Shown here piece by piece: positions 1-9,006 of a stretch of 64,000 nt of DNA. A model generated the notes under the pieces. The model worked only from the letters and a program-made list of their open reading frames with translations. It was not told the DNA's origin and searched no databases. Both the position numbers and the translations under genes were made by a program. Source of the DNA: Solimonas sp964507195. Its GTDB lineage: Bacteria; Pseudomonadota; Gammaproteobacteria; Nevskiales; Nevskiaceae. The stretch covers positions 1-64,000 of the forward strand of contig CAZDPA010000001.1 of the NCBI GenBank assembly GCA_964507195.1, written 5' to 3'. Position 1 is the stretch's first letter. Every line of letters starts with the position of its first letter.

Positions 1-2
1 CG

Positions 3-584
3 CTGAATACGCTGGTGACGGAACTTGCACAGGTCGGTGCAGCCATTGAAGCAACGACGCTCGATGTCCGCGATGCGGATGCGGTGGATGCCGCCATCAT
101 TGCATTCAAGCCGGATGCGCTGGTCTGCAGCGCGGCGATCCTCGGCCGCGGCGATGTCTGGGAACAACTCACGCCGCAGCGCTTCGCCGAGGTGATGGCG
201 ATCAACGTCGGCGGAACGTTTCATGCATGCCAGTCGGCGATGCGGCTCTGGCGCGCGAGCGGATCTCCAGGCGATATCGTCAACGTCGCTTCGCTCGGCG
301 GCCTGCGTGGGATGCAGCGCTATTCCGGCTTCGGTGCATATGCCACTTCGAAGCACGCGGTGGTCGGGATGACCGAAGCCCTGGCGCTGGAAGGCAGGCC
401 GCACGGCATCCGCGTCAACGCGATCGCGCCGGGTACGATGCGTACGGACATGGTCAGCGAACTGGGCGTAACGGCGCAGACCATGCCGGCGCAGGTCGCG
501 CCGACGGTGGAGTATCTGCTGGATCGCACGCAGTCCGGCGTGATCACCGGCACAACGGTAGAGATTCATTGCAATGACGACTAA
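3..584 (+). CDS. SDR family oxidoreductase, 5' end cut by window edge
   Basis: The reading frame is open to the left edge, so the N-terminus with the Rossmann glycine motif is missing. What remains shows a classical short-chain dehydrogenase: an Asp-Val-Arg-Asp turn after the third strand, an NVAS catalytic-serine strand, the YATSK active-site Tyr/Lys pair and the following NAIAPG segment. It should catalyse NAD(P)-dependent reduction or oxidation of a carbonyl or alcohol; the substrate cannot be read. The last 11 bases overlap the pterin synthase gene, which implies co-translation. A sepiapterin- or dihydropteridine-reductase-like role is therefore possible, but this is inferred from context only. 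Confidence 0.85.
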   Translation: MNTLVTELAQVGAAIEATTLDVRDADAVDAAIIAFKPDALVCSAAILGRGDVWEQLTPQRFAEVMAINVGGTFHACQSAMRLWRASGSPGDIVNVASLGGLRGMQRYSGFGAYATSKHAVVGMTEALALEGRPHGIRVNAIAPGTMRTDMVSELGVTAQTMPAQVAPTVEYLLDRTQSGVITGTTVEIHCNDD

Positions 585-1005
585 GGACCCGATCGTCTAC
601 CTGACGCGCAGGGAGACCTTCTGCGCCGGGCATCGGCTGTGGTCGACGGCGCTCAGCGACGAAGAGAACCGCGCACTGTTCGGCCCCTGTGCCTATGAGT
701 TCGGCCACGGCCACAACTATGTGCTCGAAGTGACGCTGCGCGGGCCGGTCGATCCGCAGACCGGTGTCGTGGTCAACCTCACCGAGGTGCGTGACGCGAC
801 GCGCGAGCTGATCCTCGACGATGTGGATCACCGGCATCTGAATCATGATTCGGTGCTGTGCAGGGGTCTGAATCCGACGGTAGAGAATCTGGCGGTGCTG
901 TTCTGGACGGTATTGCATGGACGCTTTGCCGGGCTGCTGTACGAAGTCCGCGTCTTTGAGACTGAAAAGAACTGGGCGGTTTATCGGGGTGAGCGGGGCG
1001 AATGA
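574..1005 (+). CDS. 6-pyruvoyl-tetrahydropterin synthase / 6-carboxytetrahydropterin synthase family
   Basis: A 143-residue member of the PTPS/QueD family, which converts 7,8-dihydroneopterin triphosphate to 6-pyruvoyl- or 6-carboxy-tetrahydropterin. The zinc ligands are His20, His45 and His47 (GHGHNY), the catalytic Cys is Cys39, and Asp85-His86 (VDHRHLN) completes the relay. These spacings match, as I recall them, those of the animal enzyme (His23, Cys42, His48, His50, Asp88, His89), and the VDPQTG-VVNLT stretch is also animal-like. This favours the biopterin-type rather than the queuosine-type branch, but the family is often mis-split. It overlaps the SDR upstream by 11 bases and the lipase downstream by 4 (ATGA). 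Confidence 0.85.
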   Translation: MTTKDPIVYLTRRETFCAGHRLWSTALSDEENRALFGPCAYEFGHGHNYVLEVTLRGPVDPQTGVVVNLTEVRDATRELILDDVDHRHLNHDSVLCRGLNPTVENLAVLFWTVLHGRFAGLLYEVRVFETEKNWAVYRGERGE

Positions 1006-2084
1006 TGCGGAAGGTTTTGCTGGCCAGGGGGACGGTACTGCTGGTGCTGACGTCGCTGCTATCGGCATTCGCGCTGGTCAGCTGCGGAGATGACGGCGCT
1101 GCGACCATCGACATCCCGGTATCGGCCGACGAGCCGGCGCTGGAAACCGACCCCGCCGCGCTCGAAGCCGGATTGCGCTGCACCGAATTCACCCATCCGG
1201 ACAAGCCGGCGGTGCTGCTGGTGCACGGTACGTTCACTGCCGGCTTCGAGCAGTACAACTGGACTTACCTGCCGCTGCTCGCCGAGCGCGGCTACGACGT
1301 CTGCACCGTGACCTATCCGGATCGTGGTCTGGGCGACATGCAGATTTCCGCCGAGTACATCGTCCACGCGCTGCGCCGCATGCATGCCGAGACCGGCCGC
1401 AAGGTGGCGGTCATCGGGCACAGCCAGGGTGTGGCGGTGCCACGCTGGGCCATCAGATGGTGGGCATCTGCACGCAATGCGGTCGATGATTTCGTGCTGC
1501 TCGCCGGACCGAATCATGGCACCGAGGTCGTTACGCTGGGCGGCGTGTTCCCGATCCTTACCGCCGTGGGTCTGGTGCCCGAGGTGGTCTATCAGCTCGC
1601 GCCGGACTCGCAGTTCATGGCCGCGACGAATTCCGCTGACGAAACGCCGGGTGACATTTCGTATTCGGCGATCTACACCGCGCTCGATGAGCTTGTGCGC
1701 CCGGTTGAGCCAGTGCCGACGGCGGCGCTGGAGTTTGGTCAGGAGAATCCGAAGCTGGCGAATATCCTGCTGCAGGACGTCTGCCCCGGCCGCATCGTCG
1801 ATCACGTGACGATCGGTCTGACCGATCGCCTGACGTTCGATCTGGTCATCGATGCGCTTGAACACGAAGGTCCGGCGAACGTCCTGCGTGCCGGCGGCAT
1901 GGGCCTGTGTGGCCTCGCGCCGATCATTCCCGAGCAGATCATTGCGCCGCAGGTGGTGCAGGGCCTGATCTCGGTGCTGCGTGAAGAGCCGGCCAACGGA
2001 TTGCCGCAACTGCATCCGTCTGACACGGAGCCGCCGCTCAAGCCTTACGCCCAAGGCGTCTTACCGGCCTCGCCTGCACCTTAA
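1002..2084 (+). CDS. Secreted lipase/esterase lipoprotein resembling Candida antarctica lipase B
   Basis: A 360-residue alpha/beta hydrolase with an N-terminal signal and lipobox ending at Cys28 (LVSC), so it is probably a membrane-anchored lipoprotein. The nucleophile is Ser141 in GHSQG. Asp229 in DELVRP and His268 in IVDH fit the Asp and His of CalB, whose corresponding segments read DEIVQP and VIDH; the C-terminal EPPLKPYA also mirrors the CalB EPDLMPYA segment. The family hydrolyses esters and triglycerides. Its start overlaps the pterin synthase stop (ATGA); two adjacent Met codons are possible and the first is taken. Similarity was judged by eye, so the CalB link is good but not computed. 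Confidence 0.8.
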   Translation: MMRKVLLARGTVLLVLTSLLSAFALVSCGDDGAATIDIPVSADEPALETDPAALEAGLRCTEFTHPDKPAVLLVHGTFTAGFEQYNWTYLPLLAERGYDVCTVTYPDRGLGDMQISAEYIVHALRRMHAETGRKVAVIGHSQGVAVPRWAIRWWASARNAVDDFVLLAGPNHGTEVVTLGGVFPILTAVGLVPEVVYQLAPDSQFMAATNSADETPGDISYSAIYTALDELVRPVEPVPTAALEFGQENPKLANILLQDVCPGRIVDHVTIGLTDRLTFDLVIDALEHEGPANVLRAGGMGLCGLAPIIPEQIIAPQVVQGLISVLREEPANGLPQLHPSDTEPPLKPYAQGVLPASPAP

Positions 2085-2172
2085 GCGTTCTGCTGCAAAT
2101 GGTTGAAGTCAGGCACAACGGCGTGCGGGACACTTCAGTGAGTTCAACGTTGTATGACCGAGAAAGACCAGC

Positions 2173-3405
2173 ATGAGTGAAGTGTCCCCCAAGACCGTCG
2201 TCATCATCGGCGGCGGTCAGGCCGGCGGCGAAGTGGCGGCGGAGCTGCGCAAGCTCGGCTTCGATGGCCGCGTGATGATCTTCGGCGACGAAGCCTTCCT
2301 GCCGTACAAGCGGCCGCCGCTGTCCAAGGCCTATCTCGCCGGCACGCTGACTGAAGAGCAGCTCTACACGATGCAGGCCGCGAGCCTGGAGAAGGCGCGC
2401 ATTGAGTACCGCGGCGGCATGGCGGTCGCGAAGATCGATCGCGCCGGCAAGACCGTCTCGCTGACCGACGGCACCACGCTGGCGTATGACTATCTCGTGC
2501 TTGCGACCGGTGGCCGTCCGCGGCCGATGCCGGTGCCGGGCGCCGAGCTGGGCAATGTTTTCCTGTTCCGCTCGATCACCGACGTGCAGAAGGTTCGCAC
2601 GCAGTGCGCACCGGGCAAGCGCGTGGCGATCGTGGGCGGTGGTTTCATCGGCCTTGAAGCCGCAGCGGTGCTGCTCAAGCAGGGCCTGAAAGTCACCGTT
2701 CTCGAAGGTCTGCCGCGCGTGCTCGCACGCGTGACCTGCCCGGAAGTCTCCGAATTTTTCGAGCGCATGCACCGCGAAGCCGGCGTCGATCTGCGCACCG
2801 GTGTGCAGGTCAACGGCTTTGAAGGCGATGGCGTGGTCGAACGCGTGCGCCTTGGTGACGGCAGCACGCTGGACACCGATTTCGTGATCGTCGGCATCGG
2901 CCTGATTCCGAATGTCGAGCTGGCTGCCGAGGCTGGGCTCACGGTCGACAACGGCATCGTCGTCGATGAGTTTGCCCGCACCACTGATCCGTTGATCTTT
3001 GCCGCCGGCGATTGCACCAATCATCCCAGCGAGTTCCTCGGCCGCCGTGTGCGTCTGGAATCCGTGCAGAACGCGATGGAGCAGGGCCGCGCCGCAGCAC
3101 GCAACATCATGGGCAAGAACGAGGCCTATCAGAACGTGCCGTGGTTCTGGTCCGATCAGTACGACCTCAAGCTGCAGATGGTCGGCGTATCGACCGGTTA
3201 CGAGCAGATGGTCGTGCGTGGTGATCCGTCTACGCAACGCAACTTCGCGGTGTTCTATCTCAAGGGTGGTCGCGTGATCGCTGCTGACGCCATCAGCCGT
3301 CCGCAGGACTTCATGTTTGCGAAGAAGATGGTGGCCGTTGGCGCGGTGATCGACCCGGCGCAGCTTGCCGACGACAGTATCGCGATCAAGACGCTGGTTG
3401 CCTGA
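2173..3405 (+). CDS. FAD-dependent ferredoxin/rubredoxin reductase
   Basis: A 410-residue pyridine-nucleotide-disulfide oxidoreductase of the putidaredoxin/BphA4-type reductase class. An N-terminal FAD Rossmann motif (VIIGGGQAGGE) is followed by the PYKRPPLSK segment typical of this class, an NAD-binding Rossmann motif near residue 155 (VAIVGGGFIGLE) and the IFAAGDC FAD-contact motif. The C-terminal reductase domain includes the usual Trp-Phe-Trp-Ser-Asp-Gln-Tyr stretch. It passes electrons from NAD(P)H to a small ferredoxin serving a P450 or Rieske oxygenase. Neither partner lies in the window. Confidence 0.92.
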   Translation: MSEVSPKTVVIIGGGQAGGEVAAELRKLGFDGRVMIFGDEAFLPYKRPPLSKAYLAGTLTEEQLYTMQAASLEKARIEYRGGMAVAKIDRAGKTVSLTDGTTLAYDYLVLATGGRPRPMPVPGAELGNVFLFRSITDVQKVRTQCAPGKRVAIVGGGFIGLEAAAVLLKQGLKVTVLEGLPRVLARVTCPEVSEFFERMHREAGVDLRTGVQVNGFEGDGVVERVRLGDGSTLDTDFVIVGIGLIPNVELAAEAGLTVDNGIVVDEFARTTDPLIFAAGDCTNHPSEFLGRRVRLESVQNAMEQGRAAARNIMGKNEAYQNVPWFWSDQYDLKLQMVGVSTGYEQMVVRGDPSTQRNFAVFYLKGGRVIAADAISRPQDFMFAKKMVAVGAVIDPAQLADDSIAIKTLVA

Positions 3406-3442
3406 GGTTGTCAATCCCCAGCAGAGGGAGGGAGAAGTCCGC

Positions 3443-4714
3443 ATGCTGAGCCTGCCCGTGTCATTGCCGTTTGGCCGCCGTACCCGCGTCTCAGTGCCAC
3501 GTCGTCTCGCGACGATGACGCAGATCGACCACAACGCCGAGCGCGATCCGCGCGAACTGGGCCTGCAGCCCAAGGCGGTCGATGCGATCTGGCAGGCGAT
3601 GGAGCGGCTGTACCGCACCGGCTTGCAGCCGGCGATGACGCTGGTGATCCGCCATCGCGGACAGATCGTCATGAAGCGCGCGATCGGCTGTCTGCGCGGC
3701 AACGGCCCCGGCGAGCGCGGCCCACTCGTGCAGCTTTCGCCCGATGCACCGCTATGCCTGTTCTCGGCATCGAAGTCGGTCAGTTCGCTGCTGATCCACA
3801 AGCTCGCCGAAGACGGCAAGCTGCGGCTTGATGATCTGGTTGTCGACTACGTGCCGGAGTTCGCCGCGCACGGCAAGAATCGCGTGACGATCCGTCAGCT
3901 GCTGTCGCATCGCGCCGGCGTGCCGGCGATTCCCGATGTTGAGCCGACGCCTGAACTGCTGCGCGACTGGGATCGCGCGGTGCAGCTGCTCTGTGCGGCC
4001 AAGCCTTTCGATCCGCACTTCGAGCGTCAGGCCTACCACGCGCTCACCGCCGGGTACATCGTTGGTGAAATCGTGCGCCGCGTCAGTGGGCTCGACCTGC
4101 GTGTCGCCCTGCGCGAGTGGATCGCAGAGCCGCTCGGCTGTACGCACCTGACCTATGGATTGCCGGACCCGTTGCGCGACGATGCGCCACATCACTGGAT
4201 GACCGGGCCCAGACCCTTCGGCCCGCTCGCGCGCTATGTGAAGAGCATCGTCGGCGTCGAATTCGATGCGGCAATTGCAGCTTCGAATACCGATGCGTTC
4301 CTGTCGACGGTCGTGCCTGCCGGCAATATCTTCGCCAGTGCCGATGACGCCAGTCGCGTGTTCCAGATGCTGCTCAACGGCGGCGAGTACGCAGGCCGGC
4401 GCATCCTGCGCAGCGAAACTGTTCGCGAGGCGATCCAGCCGGTCGGTCGCATCCAGTGGGACGGTACGCTACGTGCGCCCATGCGTTTCTCCTCCGGCTT
4501 CATGCTCGGCGAAGAGCCCTTCGGCCTGTTCGGGCCGCACTGCGGGCAGGCCTTCGGCCATCTGGGCTTTGTCTCCGTGCTGGCCTGGGCGGATCCACAG
4601 CGCGACATCTCGGTTGCGCTGCTCAACACCGGAAAATCCGTTGCGCCCTCAGGCTTGTTGCGCCTGGTAGCGGTGCTCAGCGCGATCGGGAAGGCGTTTC
4701 CGAAGCAGGGCTGA
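3443..4714 (+). CDS. Beta-lactamase-fold serine hydrolase (class C / esterase family VIII type)
   Basis: The start is set at 3443, behind a strong purine-rich ribosome site (GGGAGGGAGAAG), giving 423 residues. Ser108-Ala-Ser-Lys111 is the SxxK nucleophile and base motif; the RQLLSHRAGVP segment and a late HLGF region (HxG-like in place of KTG) are typical of esterases and D-aminopeptidase-like members rather than true beta-lactamases. No signal peptide is apparent, so a cytoplasmic esterase is likely. It follows the ferredoxin reductase by 37 bases and may be co-transcribed with it. Confidence 0.85.
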   Translation: MLSLPVSLPFGRRTRVSVPRRLATMTQIDHNAERDPRELGLQPKAVDAIWQAMERLYRTGLQPAMTLVIRHRGQIVMKRAIGCLRGNGPGERGPLVQLSPDAPLCLFSASKSVSSLLIHKLAEDGKLRLDDLVVDYVPEFAAHGKNRVTIRQLLSHRAGVPAIPDVEPTPELLRDWDRAVQLLCAAKPFDPHFERQAYHALTAGYIVGEIVRRVSGLDLRVALREWIAEPLGCTHLTYGLPDPLRDDAPHHWMTGPRPFGPLARYVKSIVGVEFDAAIAASNTDAFLSTVVPAGNIFASADDASRVFQMLLNGGEYAGRRILRSETVREAIQPVGRIQWDGTLRAPMRFSSGFMLGEEPFGLFGPHCGQAFGHLGFVSVLAWADPQRDISVALLNTGKSVAPSGLLRLVAVLSAIGKAFPKQG

Positions 4715-4729
4715 GGCTCGCGAGGGCAT

Positions 4730-4838
4730 CTCGATACACCGCGCCGATGGCGCGGCACTCGATGCGAATGGGCTTTCTGCGACAACCCAACAGAACTCCG
4801 CTCGTCTCGAGTGCCGCGCGTAGCGCGGTGTATCGAGA
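4730..4838. repeat. REP/BIME-like inverted pair
   Basis: The left arm (4730-4762) and the right arm (4807-4838) are near-perfect reverse complements, each itself able to fold around a GC core. The two arms share the sequence TCGATACACCGCG on opposite strands. This arrangement of two head-to-head palindromic units is what REP/BIME elements look like. It lies between converging genes and could act as a transcription or mRNA-stability barrier. Copy number elsewhere in the genome is unknown. Confidence 0.65.
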
Positions 4839-4867
4839 GACCGGCGCAACAGCTTGGGCGACTGCTC

Positions 4868-5329
4868 CTACTCCAGCGCTTTCGCAACCGTAAGCGTCAC
4901 GCAATATCCATCGTCGGCGATCTCCCGGGTCGAGATCGGATACGGTTCGACTTCACTCAACTCGATCTGATAGAAGCCGTTATCGAACGCCAGTGTCTGC
5001 GAAGTGTCGGTGTCAGTTTCCAGCGTGAATGTTTCGGCGTCGCGTCCGGTGGGCTGACCGGTCAGGCGGATGATCGCGCTGCCGGCAGTGACGCACTGCA
5101 CGTCGGAAGGACAACGCGAATCGCCATCGACGCCAACAAACGTGACCTGCAGTCCGCCGTCGTCGACCGATACGGTCGATCCAACCTCGATGTTGAAGAC
5201 TTCGTTGATCGGCGGATTGACTGCCGACGGCGTTTCGCAGCGCTGCTCCTTCTTGCTGTCATCGTTCGAGCACGCGCTGAGCGTGGCAAACAATCCAGCA
5301 GCAAGCAGGCTGATCGAGATCTTGTTCAT
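4868..5329 (-). CDS. Small periplasmic lipoprotein, unknown function
   Basis: A 153-residue protein starting at 5329 behind GGAG. It has a short signal ending in a lipobox (LSAC), so it is exported and lipidated. The mature part is a compact beta-rich domain with three or four cysteines and a DSRCPSDVQC-AG motif found in many small bacterial lipoproteins without assigned function. An earlier in-frame start ten residues upstream would spoil the signal peptide. It lies 45 bases downstream of the acyltransferase, same strand, and could be cotranscribed. Confidence 0.8.
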   Translation of the reverse strand: MNKISISLLAAGLFATLSACSNDDSKKEQRCETPSAVNPPINEVFNIEVGSTVSVDDGGLQVTFVGVDGDSRCPSDVQCVTAGSAIIRLTGQPTGRDAETFTLETDTDTSQTLAFDNGFYQIELSEVEPYPISTREIADDGYCVTLTVAKALE

Positions 5330-5374
5330 TGACGCGCTCCAGCGTAACCGGCAAGCCATCGATACTGCGCCCGT

Positions 5375-6835
5375 TCAGTTGACCTTGGCTGAACGACTGG
5401 ATTTACGTTTGGCGGGCGCGGGGCTTTTCTTGGTGGGCGGCTTGGTCGCTGCGGGTCGGGGCGCAATGCCGACCGCCTGCTCAAGCTCGCCCAGCGCATC
5501 GCCGGCATACAGCGCGAGGCGCTGCAGGCTCGGAATCGCCTCGCGGTCGCCAAGAAAGCCGACCGCGACCCGATCGCAGTAGCCGACGAGGGTGATGTTC
5601 AGCGCGTAGCCGTCGAACAGGAAAGACACCGGATACATCGCTTCGAGTTCTGCGCCCATCAGGTACAGCGGCTGCTTGGACAGCACGACGTTGGAAATGA
5701 CGAAGTTGAAGAACGGCGGCAGCTTGGGCAGCGCGCCGGTCATCTGTCCGAGGATCAGTGGTGACAGGCCGAGCAGCGCGAACTGGCTCAATGCGGTCGG
5801 TGACATCGCGCCGAGTTCTGCCTTCGCGCGCAGACTGACACGGCGGATCATGCGCAGGCGTTCGCGCGGGTCGTCCAGGTGGGTGCCGAGCGGACAGACG
5901 AAGCCGGCGACCGCGTTGCCGGTCTTGCCGTCCGGTCGCGCCAGGCCCATCGGTACCGATGCGAGCAGCGAGCGTGACGGCAGTTCGCCGTTTTCCTTCA
6001 GATAGCGGCGAATCGCACCGCCGCAGACACCCATCAGGACGTCGTTGGTGCTGACGTCGGCGGCGGTGGCAATCGCTTTGACCCGTGCGAGGCTGAGAAT
6101 CTGCGTGCCGAGGCGGCGCTGCTGGCCGATCGCGACATTGAACAGGCTGCGCGGTGTCGACAAGGCCGCGCGCGTGCCGCTGTCCTCGCCCTGACTCATC
6201 TTGATCAGCGCCGAGGTCAGATCGCGCAGCGAACTGATCTGGCCACCGGCAAAGCTGATCGGCTTCTTGAGGCGCGTGGCGAAGCTCTCTTTCGGCGCGG
6301 CGACCTTTTCGCGCGGCGGCTTCGCGGCGAGCACCCAGGGACCGTCTGCGCGGGCGTCGTTCGGGTCCAGCGACAACCAGCGCTGAACCATGCGCATTGC
6401 GCCCATGCCGTCGATTGCACAGTGATGCGCCTTGAAGTAAATCGCGAAGCGATTGTTCTCGAGCCCTTCGATCACATGCGCTTCCCACAGCGGCTTGGAG
6501 AGATCGAGCGGGTGCGAATGCAGACGCGCCACCAGGATGCCCAGCTCGCGCTCGCCACCCGGATACGGGAGGGCCGAGTGCCGCAGGTGGTAGTCCATGT
6601 CGACATTGGCGTCGACCCAGGCGGGCGCCAGCTTGGAGAAGCGGGTGCGCGACAGTTTGCTGCCAAAGGGTTCCGGCATGAACGGATGCTGGCGCATGCG
6701 CTTGAGCAGGCGCTGCAGATAATCGCGCGGGGCCTTGTCCGGCAGCTTGAACGTCATCATCGCGCCCACGTGCATCGGTGTGCGCGGCGATTCCATGCGC
6801 AGGAATGCGGCGTCGATCGGACTCAGGTACTGCAT
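5375..6835 (-). CDS. Wax ester synthase/diacylglycerol acyltransferase (WS/DGAT)
   Basis: A 486-residue acyltransferase beginning MQYLSPIDAAF behind AGAGGGGGAC. The catalytic HHxxxDG motif is His137-His138...Asp142-Gly143 (HHCAIDG), and the later PLYLMGAELEAMYP region is also characteristic of the family. These enzymes join acyl-CoA to fatty alcohols or diacylglycerol to make storage wax esters or triglycerides. The C-terminal 25 residues are Lys/Pro/Ser rich, an unusual basic tail that may bind membrane or lipid-body surfaces. Codons upstream of 6835 in frame lack any signal of translation. Confidence 0.92.
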   Translation of the reverse strand: MQYLSPIDAAFLRMESPRTPMHVGAMMTFKLPDKAPRDYLQRLLKRMRQHPFMPEPFGSKLSRTRFSKLAPAWVDANVDMDYHLRHSALPYPGGERELGILVARLHSHPLDLSKPLWEAHVIEGLENNRFAIYFKAHHCAIDGMGAMRMVQRWLSLDPNDARADGPWVLAAKPPREKVAAPKESFATRLKKPISFAGGQISSLRDLTSALIKMSQGEDSGTRAALSTPRSLFNVAIGQQRRLGTQILSLARVKAIATAADVSTNDVLMGVCGGAIRRYLKENGELPSRSLLASVPMGLARPDGKTGNAVAGFVCPLGTHLDDPRERLRMIRRVSLRAKAELGAMSPTALSQFALLGLSPLILGQMTGALPKLPPFFNFVISNVVLSKQPLYLMGAELEAMYPVSFLFDGYALNITLVGYCDRVAVGFLGDREAIPSLQRLALYAGDALGELEQAVGIAPRPAATKPPTKKSPAPAKRKSSRSAKVN

Positions 6836-7017
6836 GGTGTCCCCCTCTGTCTTTAATTTTATCTGCATGAAGCCTTGCGTCACTGTGTAGGAAACCGCTG
6901 ACCAAAACAATACGAAATTGAGTAGCGATTGACCTCGTCCGTTCGTCCTGTCGGATGACGACCGCGTCACGTTTGCTCCCTAGTATCGACCGCTGATCGA
7001 TGCGGGGACGCTGAAGA
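6836..7017. promoter_or_regulatory. Divergent intergenic region between acyltransferase and DUF1302 gene
   Basis: A 182-base spacer that must hold promoters for both divergent genes. It is AT-richer than its neighbours near 6845-6920. No operator or clear sigma-70 pair could be assigned with confidence. Confidence 0.4.
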
Positions 7018-8946
7018 ATGATGCTGCAAACCAAGTACGCCCGCGCGCGGGTGCTGTCCGCGGGCGCGGGTCTGATCGCCTTGGCGGGGATCAATGGCAT
7101 GGCCCACGCCGGTTCCACCACGCTGTTCGGCATCGAGACCGACTACCAGTTGCAGGGCACGTACGCACTCGGTGTGCGCCTGCGGGATCCGCATGCCGGG
7201 ATCATCGACACCCCGCCGAGTTCGGAAATCCCGATTCCCGACTTCATCAAGTTTCCGGAATCGAACAACTATGACGATGGTGACCGCAATTTCTCCAAAG
7301 GCTCGATCGTCAACAATCGCCTGAGCCTGCTCGGCGAACTGCATTTCCAGAAGAACGACTATGGCCTGCTGCTGCGTGGCGATGCGTTCATCGACGGCGC
7401 CTACCGGCGCCGCAACGACAACAACTCGCCGGAGACGATCAGTCGCACCGACGGTGATCCGCAGTTCGAGTTCGAGGGCGAGATCGACCAGTTCAGCGAC
7501 AGCGCGCGGCGCTATGCCGGCGAGCGCGCACGCCTGCTCGATGCCTACGCCTACGGCTCCTGGTACATCGGTGACGAGGGCGCGTTGAACCTGCGCGCCG
7601 GTCGCCACATCGCGGCCTGGGGCGAGAGTCTGTTCTTCTCCGGCGTCGCGCTGGCGCAGTCGCCGGCCGATGCGACGAAGGCCTCGGTGCCGGGCGCGGA
7701 TGTTAAGAGCATCCTGCTGCCGGTAAACCAGGTGTCGCTGCAGTACGCGATCAATGCCGACATCACGCTGCTGGCGCAGTACAAGCTTGAGTTCAAGCCG
7801 GTGGAGCTCAACCCGGTCGGTGAGTTCTTCTCGGTGGCCGATGTGGTCGGGCCTGGCGCACAGTTCATCTGGGGCATCGAGAACCCGCTTTACCTCGGCA
7901 ATCTGTCCGACCTCAATCTGCTGTCCGGCGATCTGCCCGAGACCCTGCAACTGGTGGTCGATCTGCTCGCGCCACAGTTGCCGACGGGTGCGGTGACCGG
8001 CTTGCTTGAGGGCGTGCTGGACGTGCTCAATCCCCTGTTGCCGGATGCGAACCTGCCGCTCGGCATCATTCCGCAGCCGAACACGCCGCGCTACATCAAT
8101 GTCGTGCGTGAACGCGACATTCTGCCCAGCGATCATGGTCAGTGGGGCGTCGGGCTCAAGTATCAGATCACCTCCGATACGACGCTCGGCTTGTATCAGC
8201 TGCGTTACCACAACACCACGCCAGCGCCGGTGCAGAACTATGGCTATGCCGTGCTCATGCCGGGCCTCAACGGGGGGCCACCGCTGACCACCGCTGCGCT
8301 CGACATCCAGGTTCCGGTCACCTACAACATCCGCTACTTCGACGGCATTGATCTGACGGCCGTGAGTTTCTCGACCTCGCTGTTCGGCGCCAACATCGGC
8401 GGCGAGCTGATCTATCGCGATGGCGTCGACGTGCTGGTGGACGTCGACGGTGGCCTGCTTGGGCCGGTGCCGACACCGACCCGCGCGCGCGTGATGCAGG
8501 GCCTGCTCTCCGGTCTGTATGTGATTGGCCCGACCAATATCTGGGACGCGTTCACCCTCGTCGGCGAGCTGGGCTACGTGCACGTGCGCGATCAGGACGA
8601 AGCCTGCGGTCCAAGCAGCTGCTCGACGGAGCTGACCAACTCGCGGGACGCCTGGGGTTACTCCTTCCTCGCACTCGTCGACTACAAGAACGTCATCGAC
8701 GGCTGGGATCTGCAGGTGCCGATCAGCTATGCCGCCGTCGGCGACGGGCACTCATCGTTTGCCTCCGGCCTCGGCTCGCTGATGGGTGACGGGGATCGTC
8801 GTGCCAGCATCGGTTTTAACTTCACCCGCCTGCAGGCGCTGACGCTGGGCCTGAGCCTGAATACCTTTCTCGGCCGGCCGGACATGAAGGAACGCCCCTA
8901 CGCCGACCGCGATTACGCCGCCATCACGGTGAAGTACACCTACTGA
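7018..8946 (+). CDS. DUF1302 family outer-membrane protein (paralogue 1)
   Basis: A 642-residue protein with a signal peptide cleaved after AHA (about residue 31) and aromatic, beta-strand-rich repeats to the C-terminal aromatic end (VKYTY), consistent with an outer-membrane barrel. The family block GRHIAAWGESLFF around residue 198, followed by ADATKASVPGA, identifies DUF1302. In other bacteria these genes sit with DUF1329 and hydrocarbon, steroid or polyester catabolism genes, but their biochemical role is not established. A close paralogue follows 163 bases downstream. Confidence 0.88.
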   Translation: MMLQTKYARARVLSAGAGLIALAGINGMAHAGSTTLFGIETDYQLQGTYALGVRLRDPHAGIIDTPPSSEIPIPDFIKFPESNNYDDGDRNFSKGSIVNNRLSLLGELHFQKNDYGLLLRGDAFIDGAYRRRNDNNSPETISRTDGDPQFEFEGEIDQFSDSARRYAGERARLLDAYAYGSWYIGDEGALNLRAGRHIAAWGESLFFSGVALAQSPADATKASVPGADVKSILLPVNQVSLQYAINADITLLAQYKLEFKPVELNPVGEFFSVADVVGPGAQFIWGIENPLYLGNLSDLNLLSGDLPETLQLVVDLLAPQLPTGAVTGLLEGVLDVLNPLLPDANLPLGIIPQPNTPRYINVVRERDILPSDHGQWGVGLKYQITSDTTLGLYQLRYHNTTPAPVQNYGYAVLMPGLNGGPPLTTAALDIQVPVTYNIRYFDGIDLTAVSFSTSLFGANIGGELIYRDGVDVLVDVDGGLLGPVPTPTRARVMQGLLSGLYVIGPTNIWDAFTLVGELGYVHVRDQDEACGPSSCSTELTNSRDAWGYSFLALVDYKNVIDGWDLQVPISYAAVGDGHSSFASGLGSLMGDGDRRASIGFNFTRLQALTLGLSLNTFLGRPDMKERPYADRDYAAITVKYTY

Positions 8947-8980
8947 CGCCGAACCCCAGACGTTCCATTCCAGCGGCAAT

Positions 8981-9006
8981 GCCCGCAGACTGCTGGTCTG
9001 CCGGGC
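8981..9006. terminator. GC-rich hairpin without a U-tract
   Basis: GCCCGCAGAC (8981-8990) pairs with GTCTGCCGGGC (8996-9006) with one bulged base and a 5-base loop. It lies 35 bases after the first DUF1302 stop. No T-run follows, so it may slow polymerase or protect mRNA rather than terminate. Confidence 0.35.

Noticed and set aside
2038..3819. 593-residue minus-strand ORF opposite the ferredoxin reductase
   Set aside because: Asp/His/Arg-rich antisense translation without motifs; the plus strand has canonical FAD and NAD motifs.
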